Assembly: GCF_042242105.1 (NCBI RefSeq)
Contig: NC_092032.1
Span: 19,158,915 to 19,222,914, forward strand
Direction of reading: 5' to 3'
Origin: Pempheris klunzingeri
Lineage: Eukaryota > Chordata > Actinopteri > Acropomatiformes > Pempheridae
DNA length: 64,000 bases
Under the pieces are notes generated by a model. That model was not told where the DNA came from. It searched no databases and was given only the letters and a program-made list of their open reading frames with translations. The translations under genes were made by a program, and so were the position numbers. Positions 37,370-47,500 of this stretch are shown here, piece by piece; the stretch's first letter is position 1; each line of letters begins with the position of its first letter.

Positions 37370-39855
37370 CTAAACTTCACCTTGTCGTTGCAGCGCTGTT
37401 GCTTGTCTCCTCCTGGGAACCACATCACTGTCAGCCCACCTGCCTTGGTCTGATGTGCTCAGATCTTCTCTGCAGAGTCTGTCTATCAAAGACTTCACAC
37501 ATTCAGTACATATTTCTGTCATGATTACAGAAATCAGACTGAGAAATGCCAAATAAAAACATTGAAAAGGGCTGCATGGTGAAAGGATTGGGGGCATCTA
37601 TTGGCAGAAATACACTGGTGGAATATTACACTCATAATTAAGTTTCAAGTATGTTTTCAGTAGTGTTAAAATGACCCAAAAATCAAGAACTGTGTCTTCA
37701 TTAGAGTCCGCCATGTTGCACCACCATGTCTCCACAGTGGCCTAGAGCGGACCAACTGGGACCTTGTGCATCGTTTTACATTTAAATGTGGTGTCGGTGC
37801 CCAAACGCACTGGTTTGAGGGTGAAGAAGAGGAAAAGCATTTTTGTGTTGTGACAGAATATTTAGCTCAAGAAAAAGCAAAATATGAATCCTCGTTTGCC
37901 ACCGTAGCTTCTCCTGCATGCTTGGAAAGGGAGGGGTAATCTCGCTGCACCTTTAAGCCGCCTGAAGAGGTCAAAGAGAGACTTACCCTGACATGTTCTG
38001 CACTGCAGCTCACTACTAGTCATCTCCCCAATGTCTCCATCAGCCGACTCCTGCTTACATAGATCATGACCTTCCTCCTGGTTGGCTGGATCTGAGGCGT
38101 CTTTGTATTGGCCTCTTTTGTACCACGGTTTTGCGGCATGTCTCAGAGGGACAGAATGGGGCTTCCTGGGTGCAGAATGCTTCCTCACAACCACTCTGAC
38201 CGGCTGCTCACAGCCTCTTCCATATCCACTTTCCTCCTCAGAGTCTGCCGCTTCGTCCCTGTACATCTTGGAGCTGTGGACTTTGCTCCTACCTGCTGCT
38301 TTCGCCAGGCTTTTCCCACAGCAGGCGCACATGAACCTCTTCGAACCCGGCAGCCACGCTTCCTCTGCCTCCTCGGCAGCTCGTGGAGATGCACTCACGA
38401 CCTCCGCGAGCCTCCTGCCTGGATACACGTGTTTGGGGAAAAGATCTGCGTCGTCCAGATCTGTGGAGAACATCTCGTCTCTGGAGGAAAGCTCGTCCAG
38501 AGACGGACTGAGGACGCTCATCCGCTCGTGGGTGGTGTGCATGGACAGGTAGTTGTAGTAGTAGGGAGCAGAAGGGGAGGACAGGCAGCCGGCTGCAGCG
38601 TCTCCTGATGTCACTGCGCTCTCAAAAGGCAGCTTGAGGATCTGGTAGCTCCGATCGGGCTTCTGGTGTTCAGTCTTCGAGACTCTCTCTCCACTTTTAG
38701 CATCTTTGAGCGCTGGCTGACTGGAGGTGAAGGAGGGAGATGATGTTGCAGGCAGGATCTGCTTCATGAGCTCTTCAGCGTCACACTTGGCAACACTCGC
38801 ATCAGTCACCGAGATATCTGACTGGATATCCGTGACCTCTGCTTTCCCAAGAGGGACAAAGAGTTCATCTGCTGCTGGCTGCTCCAGCTCAGGACACTCC
38901 TCATGAACAGAGGAGCTATCGAGAGGCAGCTCCTCTTCCAGTCCTCCTGACCAGCATCCCTGAGGGCTCAGGATGTCTAAGCTCCTTTGGCTGGACTCGC
39001 CGTCGTACACCGCCGTCGTGGAGTCACTGAAGGTCACGGCTGGAGACTCCAAGTGGCTGACGTCAGGCGCCGAGGGCAGGACGTGACCCTGCTCCTCCTT
39101 TTTCTTCTCCTCTCCCGGAGAAAACATTCCCGAGGACTGCGAGGCAACACCCGAGTCCAGTTCTCTGTCCGCGCCCTGCAGCTCATTGGCCCGAATCTTA
39201 TCCAGGCACTCGATGAGTTTGCTTATGGCGTCGCTGGGGTCGGTTTGTGCCTCCGAACAGGCCATTTCTCGACGCCCGTGGGGCTGCGGGTGATGCTGCT
39301 GGCGAGGAACGTCATTCCAGACGGGAGCGTGGAAGCGAGGTTCATACATGCGCCTGTAATCCATCGAGTATATCGGGGCATGTGGGAAAACAAAGCCAGG
39401 ATACTGAATGTACTGGTAAGGGTGCATGCAGGGACGGCTCAAGTTAAAACCTGTTAGAAATACAGATGCACACAGTGAGATTTCAGGCAGTGAATATTAT
39501 TACAAGAGGGAAATAAGCTTAAACAGCTCGATACCTCCAGGCAAACCATAGTGACTGTATGGGTTGTTCATCTGCCAGTGCTGGTAGAGGTAGTAAGGTT
39601 GAGATGGCGGCTGGACATAGAAAAAGGGCCTGGGATGGTGAGTTCTCTGCTGCCCGCTCCCAAATGTTTGTGGTTGTTTGCCTCCATCTACAGGAAGCAG
39701 TGGTTTAAATTCAAATTAAACATTTTCCTTTAATACCAAGCAGTTATACCAGTCTCTGCTCACTGGGGTTAGTAGAAATGGTGAGTTAACACAGCTCAAA
39801 GGTTTTAAAAATCAACATTTGGGTGTGAAGAAACATGGAAGTCTTTACCGTCCAT
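37370..39855 (-). CDS. buc: Bucky ball (Buc), germ-plasm and Balbiani body organizer, four coding exons
   Basis: Seen: coding exons 39855-39849 (only ATG GAC G), 39687-39535, 39450-37987 and an inferred terminal exon 37467-37370 join in phase to about 573 codons. The N-terminus carries PRPFFYVQPPSQPYYLYQ (about 21-38), then FNLSRPCMHPYQYIQYPGFV and SMDYRRMYEPRF, followed by CSEAQTDPSDAI. These are the aromatic, prion-like BUVE blocks that identify the family. The rest is low-complexity and acidic with a YYYNYLS patch, a CACC cysteine pair near 427 and a basic C-terminal third. Known: Buc is a maternal-effect protein needed for Balbiani body assembly and germ-cell specification in fish. Of the two paralogs here this one reads closest to the canonical Buc pattern. 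All coding introns are phase 1. The last exon is the weakest part; without splicing the frame would run into a transposon-derived tail ending at 37862. Confidence 0.9.
37670..37956 (+). mobile_element. Common fish MITE-like element in the last buc intron
   Basis: Recognised by CCGCCATGTTGCACCACCAT followed by GTCTCCACAGTGGCCTAGA near its start, and GCCACCGTAGCTTCTCCTGC then a terminal GCACCTTTAA near 37947-37956. I know this combination as a non-autonomous repeat frequent in percomorph genomes. A second, oppositely oriented copy is at about 14220-14470 (starting TTAAAGGTGCAGTGTGTAGG). The element ends about 30 nt from the buc exon-3 splice donor (37986). Confidence 0.65.
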
Positions 39856-39899
39856 TTTTCTCTCACGTGCTGCTCAACCTGTCAGAAATAAAACACCGT

Positions 39900-40899
39900 G
39901 CGGGGATGAAAACAACCACATAAGCATCCCCCCCCCTGCTCCGAGCGACCAGAGACAAGTTTCACACTCAGTTCTTCGATAAACAAACAGAAGTAGAGAC
40001 GCTCCACTCTCGGTCCCACGTGACATCCCGCAAACAAAAGCCGAAACATCTCCGCTGATGAGTCAAATAGGAAACACCTGCCCCCCCGCTGGGGCTGTGC
40101 GCTTCACGGACAAACGGATCATTCAGTGCTGATTCAAGTTCAAGCAGGATGAAAATGAAGCTGTATTGTTTTCAGCAAAAACTGGTGAACTCTCCGTTGC
40201 TAAAAAAAAAAAAAGTCCCAATAAATGGAGAAAATTAAACCTAGAGTCAAAAATATTTCAGAATATATTTGACTTAAAAATATTGTCTGCATGGAAAAAA
40301 AGAGAAACACTTTGGCTGCACCATAAAACGATGAAAAATATATACAAGTAAACCACAACTTTATTTATTTATTCATTTATTTATCCATTTATTTATTTAG
40401 GGGGTGGGTTATTATAGAGGACCAACATGGCACAGGCTATTTATTGAATACATGAAAATCACTATTTATTTATTTTAAAGGTATTTCATGATTAATTTAG
40501 TCTTTTATTCTACAGTTCTTTTAATGTTGTTATATTGGTTTTTTTTTATGCCTGAGCAACATACAGAACCGGAATATAACACATAGGACACATTTTTATA
40601 CATTTAATTCAATAAAATATGTATTTAATCTTTATTTAGTCAGACAGTCTCATTGAGATTAAGATCTCTTTCACAGGAGAGACCTGTGAACGAGCAACAT
40701 TTACAAAAACATGCAAAACAAAACATTATTAATTGTTTAAATTCCACTGTTTGAAAGCCTTGGAAGTAATACCAGAAATACAAAATATGATGCAGGATTT
40801 ATTTGTGCATATTTAACCGCTAAATTAGAATATAAAAATGCATTCAAAGTCGACATAAAGGGTGAATACGTCTTTTTTTTGTGCATTGTTTATGAGCGT
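39900..40899. other. Spacer between divergent buc and kbtbd2
   Basis: A CACGTG E-box at about 39866-39871 lies just upstream of the buc start codon. The rest is AT-rich simple sequence (40355-40402) and the repeat at 40620. Confidence 0.4.
40620..40740 (+). repeat. Teleost repeat end (TTTATTTAGTCAGACAGTCT)
   Basis: AATCTTTATTTAGTCAGACA, GTCTCATTGAGATTAAGATC and TCTTTCACAGGAGAGACCTG form the recognisable end of a frequent fish interspersed repeat. The flanking 40150-40620 sequence is AT-rich, with a TTTA/TTTAT simple-sequence run at 40355-40402. Confidence 0.5.
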
Positions 40900-41172
40900 G
40901 TCCTGCAGTGTCGTCGTGTCACCGCCTGGCAGCCAGAGGTCGCTGTTTCTCTTTTAACCGGCCAGGCCTCTTAGGTGGGGCGCATGCGCAGTATCCTCAC
41001 TTGGCCTGTGGTCTTTCGGGCGCTTATGATGCGCTGAAAGGTTGTCCGCCGCTCGGCGCTTCTACATAACAGTTTAATGTCTAAATTCGGCTTGAGGAGC
41101 TTACTTGGCACTTTCTGCTGACGGGAAAAGCCATCGCGACAGTCCAGCGTGTGGAGCCGGCCTACACTTTCC
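40900..41172 (+). promoter_or_regulatory. kbtbd2: Probable kbtbd2 promoter and first non-coding exon
   Basis: A GC-rich, CpG-containing segment in AT-rich surroundings. It carries a perfect NRF1-type palindrome GCGCATGCGCA (40980-40990), a CTCF-like GCCAGAGGTCGCTG (40932-40945), and no TATA box. A donor-like CC/gtaagg at 41172/41173 would end a non-coding first exon joined to the leader exon starting at 44200. The plus orientation and the position 3.4 kb upstream of the start codon suit kbtbd2. The buc start on the opposite strand is about 1.1 kb away, so some shared regulation is possible. Confidence 0.5.
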
Positions 41173-41745
41173 GTAAGGACGCTTGGATTTTGGTTGTTGA
41201 GGTGGTTAACTTGCTAGCTTACGTTTATTTAGCTCTTTTAGCAGTTCGCCTAGCATAGCTGTGTGTCTGCTTGCAGCATGACCGCTCTCTTAATTTGGGT
41301 GCAGCAGAGGTTTGCGCCCATCGTGTCCTTTTCTGAGACTATTTCACAGTTGAGCTGATGATGGCGTACGCGTGACTTTCCTACAGCGAGCTAGCACGCA
41401 TCAACAGGCTGGCTAAGCTACCTCGTTAGCTAACAGCTAACGTTACGTTACCCCGGAACTGTGGAGCCCAGGGAAGCTAAAGTTCAGTGTTTCCGTTATA
41501 TACATTTTGCAGGGGCGGCCCGCTGCTCCTAATGATTACAGCCGCTGCTTCAGGACTGTATAATAATGTCATGAAGTGGCAACAACACGGAGCTGTCCGC
41601 TCCACTGAGCTCACACACGTACGGTGGTCTGCTCTCTCTCCACTTTGAGGATGAGCAACTGGATCAGTGACAGGACGTCAGTCACTTGTGAAGTCATGAC
41701 AACCAGATAAACAACAGTGCGGATAACGTTACAGCATTTCCTCTG

Positions 41746-41746
41746 C

Positions 41747-41783
<37 letters not shown>

Positions 41784-41784
41784 G
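41746..41784 (+). repeat. (CAGA)n microsatellite
   Basis: About nine tetranucleotide units in kbtbd2 intron 1. Confidence 0.9.
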
Positions 41785-43209
41785 GGCAGGAGGAAGGAGC
41801 AGACATTAAAGGGAGGATGTGTAGGATTTAAGAGAAATAGTTGCTAAACTCCTGCACAAATAATCCCTCCCTGTCACCACTTCTGACCCAGCAGTGTGTG
41901 GTGGTGGTGGTGGTGTGTCTGCGTCTATGCTGCCCTCTGTCTGTGTTTTCTTAGGTGTCGTGGACATTTGTGGGCGTGCAAGCCTCCAGCTAATAACAGC
42001 AGGAAAAGTGTGAGGGCGACACTCTGTACAAACTCAGCGACCAGTCTCCAGATCGCATCCACGAACAAGCTGCGAAAATCGTGGACGCGGTGCAGAAAAC
42101 ATGCAAATGTAGCTATAGAGTTTACAGCTTAATAAACCATCGCGATTTATTCTCACTTAGTGTTCACGGCCAAGTAATTTATACCAATACCAATCATAAA
42201 TCCTGAAATAACAGTCTAGTTAACGTTAGGTAATATTCCCAAATAATTTATGAATATCTCCGATGGAGTTTGTTGAAGTATTTCTCGAAGAAGAGGAAGT
42301 TGCGTGATGTTGATGAGGAAGAAAATGTGATAATGTTGCTTAAGCCAGGGAAGTGCTCCAGGTTTTTAAGTTGGCGATCCTCCAAAGATTTACGAAACAA
42401 AACCTTTCACGCCCCACTGCTGAAATAAATCCTAGAGGAAAACGTGATGTACTAACTAAATCGTCAAGCTTTGTTTCGGCGGATCGGTGGTTAACAGTAA
42501 CATGCCAACATAGCTAGCCCAAAAAATACTCACCTGTCAAATATTATCCTTTCGCCTCCAGAAATAACCAATTTTTTAGGACTTTTGAGTGTAAATGCGT
42601 CATAAATGGACCCTTTGTTAGTTTGCTAGATGGCTCACCAGCCATCGAAGCTAACGCTTTGGGAAGTTGATGTGTCTAGATGGTCTAACGTTGCGTGAAG
42701 GATGTGCCAGGCAGTGATTGATGGTGGAAGCTTGCCAACACCCATGTATAGCCTGCACACATCGCTGGTAAAAGGCGTCCCTAACTATTTAGAAACTATC
42801 GACATGATAACATATGGTTACATGTATTGTAGAAGCTATCATTTATCACGTCTCCTTATGCGTGGTATGTCAGGTTTTTTTTTAGCTTACGTATTGGTGT
42901 TCACAGAAATTGCAGGTATTCTGAATCTCATGTTGACAGCTGTCGCAGGGCGTGTTTACAACTGAGGTGTTGGGGTGTGAAGATGACACCAGATCAGAGG
43001 TTGTCTCGGGTCCGGGATTAGCATCCAACAGGTCTGACCCAGTGTGGAGTGGAGTCGGATATGAAAATTCAGCAATTTACAACAGTGAATTTGACAGAAT
43101 TCAGCAGAGAGGTTGATAGAACAATGAAATCAATGATGATTCGTAGCCTAAAAGCCTTATTTTATCCCCTGCTGCCATACATTACATCCACAGTGCTGTT
43201 ATGGGCCAC

Positions 43210-43236
43210 AGTAGTAGTAGTAGTAGTAGTAGTAGT
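43210..43236 (+). repeat. (TAG)n trinucleotide run
   Basis: Nine units in kbtbd2 intron 1. Confidence 0.85.
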
Positions 43237-44199
43237 ATTATTAGTGTTATAGAGGATGCAGCTTCAAGCCAGTGAAGGCATCGGTGGTAAACATGGCTTA
43301 ATGGCTCTGTAAATAACAGTGGAGCTGCTCACATCCTAAGTGTTGCAGCCAACAACCACTCTGTCTAAAGTCGGTTGGTTTACCTCATGAACTAGATGCT
43401 CCATGACATCAATATTCTCATCTTACCAAATAAAAGTCAGTAGATCATAACTAGAAAAAAGCATAAATGAATTAGGGTGGAAAGTTTGAGTTTTGGTCAT
43501 ACCACTGAGGACTATTTAAATCATGTAAATAGGTGGGAATCTCTAGAGCGTTCAACTTCTCGACCATAAAAGCAGTATTGTCTGGATTTTTCCTCTTGTG
43601 TAGTATAACCATGTAAAGAAACGCCTGTCTGAGCCATGCGTGATGATATTTATTTGGATATATCATAGTGGCATCGTTGGCAGACGGACAGATCTGGGCC
43701 CTGTTTCCCAAAAGCATCTTCAGGCTAAGCTGAAGCTCACGTACGTAGAATGGGACAAACATAATGATCGGCCCTGTTAAAGGGACATTCTGTGAAGTGT
43801 GGATGATGTCGCTCTTTACTTGCTACACATGTGAACCAGTTTAACTCAGGTGCTGTCTTATTTTGTGTAAGGTCAATCGACAGAAAATCGCAGTCCTTGG
43901 GGAAATAGTTGTCGCCCGCTTGCATTCGGACTCTCCTGTCGCCAACTGTCAGGCTGTGAGTGCAGTTTCTGGAAGCGAGGGATGATGGGGGAGGGTGTGG
44001 GGGAGGGAGGGAGGGAGGGATGGCAGCAAGTGACCTGCAAAAGGGAGACCATATTGTTGAAAGTGCTGTTCTCTCATGTTGGTGTTTCTCACTGGATGTT
44101 TGCTGCTCTGACATGCCTGAGATGATTTAGGAGTTGTTTCTTCTTCACTGCTTGTATTCGTGGGTTCTGGACTCATTGTTGCTCTTTTGTGTTTTTCAG

Positions 44200-44596
44200 A
44201 CAAGCACTGATGTAGCAGTGTTGCGACAGTTGTCGTGCTCTCCCTCTACCTCCGGTCCCCAGTGCCTCGCTGCATGACCTCAGACGACAGATAGATCCAC
44301 GCGGGGAAAGAGCCCCTTCCCGACCCAGGACCCCTTCCTCTGGACTCCTGACTGTGACACTCGGTAGCCACAACCTTCTCATCTCATCTTTCAACTCATC
44401 TCCAGCAGAAGACGCTTTTCCACACAGGAGTTGAACACCTCCACTCGGACCAGTGGAGGTGTTGAAGAGCTGCCCCCTCCCTCCCTGTTTATTTTTGTCA
44501 AATATTTAAGAATATTTTTTCTCCTGGTTGGCTTGAGTCCGGTTCTGCCGGCCGTGTGACTTTTCAAAACTGGGGCGCGATTCATGGGATGCAACC
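44200..44596 (+). promoter_or_regulatory. kbtbd2: kbtbd2 5' leader exon with upstream AUGs and a hairpin
   Basis: A strong acceptor (gtttttcag, 44191-44199) opens the exon that carries the kbtbd2 start. The 397-nt leader contains a start-stop pair (ATG TAG, 44210-44215), a six-codon uORF (44274-44294), and two out-of-frame ATGs overlapping the main start (44584, stop at 44611-44613; and 44589, stop further inside the coding region). An inverted repeat (arms 44434-44445 and 44452-44463, 12 bp, 6-nt loop) would fold in the mRNA. Translational control is inferred, not shown. Confidence 0.6.
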
Positions 44597-47500
44597 ATGT
44601 CGGATCTCAGTGAGCGCAGGCCGGTCAACACGGACTACGCTGTCTCCCTGCTGGAGCAGCTCAAGTTCTTTTACGAACAGAAATTACTGACTGACGTTGT
44701 GCTGCTGGTGGAGGACACGGAGTTCCCATGTCACAAGATGGTCTTGGCCACCTGTAGCTCCTATTTCAGGTGAGTCCACCATACCGCTGTCAGCACAGTG
44801 CTGGGGGTGTGGAATATCTCATGTTGTATGATGGGGATTTCAGTTTTTAAGAACCTCAGGGTGATTGGGACCATGCTTTGTGTGGTATAGCTCCTACAAT
44901 TTCAATAAATAATGCACCATACAGTGTGGGCTTTTGTGTTTAAAGACAGCAATTATTCCCCCAGTCTGATTGTGATGAGGTGTGGGTACGCTGTCATTAT
45001 GTGGTGCCATTGTTATGTCTGTAAGTGCTCACCTCCTACAGTTACAATGAATAATGCACCACGTTGTAGAGCAAGTGTTACCCCTCTCTATACGCGGGAG
45101 GATGGAAAACAAGGGATGGTGTTTCTTCGAAAGCTGCGGCTCGAGTCGCCCTCTGCTCCGGCTATTCCATCTTTGATACGTTCCTGCACCGGCTACAGGA
45201 AGCAACCTCTAACTTGTACTTGTGCAGATGTATCCCCCAGGGCCCTCGGGAGGCCTCATTTGTACGCACAACATTGCATAATAAAGTGTGCGCACTGCAG
45301 AGAATGTGATAGCAGCAGCCTCTGCTCTGGGAAGAGTCCATCTGTACATGACAGGAGCTCATGGTGCATTTGAACACCCTGTCTAACTTTCCGTCTCACC
45401 CCTCCCCTCTTTCGCTGCACACTCGCATATGCATTCCAAGAAAAGGTCCCGACAACTCGATGCCCCCCTCACACGCACCTCTCCACCATCTTCCCCGCTG
45501 TTTCCCACGCACTCGTTATCTGGTGACAACATGCAAAGAATTTCCCCTCCGGGGTTCAGAGGTGTCGCAGGGCTTCCTCTGAAGCGCTACTCCTCCCCTC
45601 TCTTTCTCTGTCTCTGTTTGTTGCCTCGCCCTCCTCACACGCCTCGCTTCAGGGGAAAGGGGGAGACCGCGAGACTCTGGAGAGAGCTTGTGTTTGGAGG
45701 GGAAAGTCTGGTCACGTAGGTCTTGGTGAGAGATGGAGAGAAAGGGGAAGAAAGAGAGGAAAAAGAGGGAGGGGGTGCGGGGGTATGCCTGCAGGGTTGC
45801 GTAATACGGCCTGGCAGGTTTAGCCCCCGCTGTGAGCAGCACACAGTCACACACCCCCAAAACCCCCCATACAGGAGGGCAGGGCTGATTTGCAGACATG
45901 TTATTGTTAAACGGTAGATGGTTATTTTTTATCATTCACTAATCTCTAAGAAATCAATCAATAAAAGGTCAGAACATTTAGAAAAATGCTCATCAGAACT
46001 TCATGGAGTCCAGTGCAACATCTCCTAAGCGTTTGTTTTAAGGACCGTAACTAACTAACTGTTGTTCTCATTATCAATTAACCTGACTGTTATCTTCTTG
46101 AGTAATTGTGAAAAAGGCTCATCATGATTTCCCAGAGCTGATGTCAACAAATGTCTTTGTTGGTCCACCACCAGTTCAAAACCAACCCAAGACATTTAGT
46201 CTAGCATCCTGTAAGACAGTAAAAACCAGCAAGATAAAGAACTGGAGAAGCTGGAATGAGTAAATGTTATCAAACACAAGGATTAATTGATTATCTGAAT
46301 GGTCTCATCTACAGTTTTCAATTAATTGACTTGAGCGTTTTAGCTGTAATTGTTTTGTGCGACCATCAGTCCCATAAGTGATTAGATAAATGATTTTAAT
46401 GATTTGCACTAATGTTTTACAGTGATAGAAAGGGCATGCATGATTTAATTGATTATCAGAATCGGTCTAAATCTATCGCCTGTCAGTGTAGAAAGTGATT
46501 GATGTGCTAAAGGTTTGGGCTTTGGAAGGTGCTTCTAGTTTCAGTCTGCATATTTTGATCCCTTCAAGGAAATTCCTAAAAAATAATTGTATGTTTGATT
46601 TGGTTTGTACATGATTGTTCAAACCCTTTCCCATGGAGCTGTTCACCCAGAAAAAAAACCAAATTTTGGCAGCGAGGAAGAGATGTGTTTGTGCATTCCT
46701 CAGCAGCAATTGTGTCTTGTGTGGAATAAACAGGATAGTGAGGTCGGCATGTACAGTGACGAGCACCAAGCAGACGATGCCGTTGACGGAAACAAGTCAG
46801 AAAAAGTAGACGCAAGTGATGGAAAAACAGTGGCAGTGAATTGCCGACGCTGTGTGTTTGACATGTGAAGCTCAGAGCATTTGGCGCCGTAATAAATGCA
46901 AATTACCAGTTCGAGCCAACAACGGTTCTACAAATGCACAAAATGTGAGAAATTGATGTGGCGAAGGAGGTTAAAGAGGCTCTGACTCACTCAGAGCTCC
47001 GATGAATGACAACGTGGAAGCGTAGGCGGCCCGCCAAGGCTGCACAGAGAAGCCCAGCTGGAGGAAAACTGTGCACAGCTTAGCCCACCAGGCAGGTGCT
47101 GACTGACACTTTTTTCATTCAGTATTAGGAAACTGGGTTGAGGGACTAAATCGGTGAACAACAGCTGTCAAGTATCAAATCAGTAGTAACATCTGCTCCA
47201 AATAAAGCAGAGGCGTTCAGTCCTGCTCTTCTGAGACCAAGGATACCTCTAGTTTGGTGTTTTGATGTGGCAGTTTGGTCACAACTGAATGATAGAGTCT
47301 ATGCACTTATGAACAGTGGCACAGTATTGAATAGGACTCCATCTAACTGTTATTTTTGAGTATCGATTAAGAGTTTGATCTATAAAGTGTCTGCCTCAGA
47401 TTCCCAGAGCTCAAGGTGACGTCTCCACGTTTCTTGTTTTGTTCAATCAAGAGCCAAAGATATTCAATTTACAACAATATGAAATGGTGAAAAAAACAAA

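Larger units (their letters stand above)
41173..44199 (+). other. kbtbd2: Probable kbtbd2 intron 1
   Basis: No coding exon recognised. The segment starts with GC-rich promoter-proximal sequence to about 41650. It contains a CAGA microsatellite (41746-41784), a fragment resembling the common fish GTGTAGGATTT MITE end near 41805-41840, a GTG run (41897-41914), a TAG run (43210-43236), and AT-rich unique DNA. GGGA repeats lie at about 44005-44025. Confidence 0.45.

Noticed and set aside
37867-37913. Candidate buc exon with a 73-nt (or 66-nt) intron
   Set aside because: Acceptor and phase look acceptable, but the exon would lie entirely within the MITE, so an ancestral exon is unlikely.
37862-37986. 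Read-through C-terminus of buc (41 codons past exon 3)
   Set aside because: Derived from intron and MITE sequence behind a consensus GTAAGT donor; kept only as a possible retained-intron isoform.
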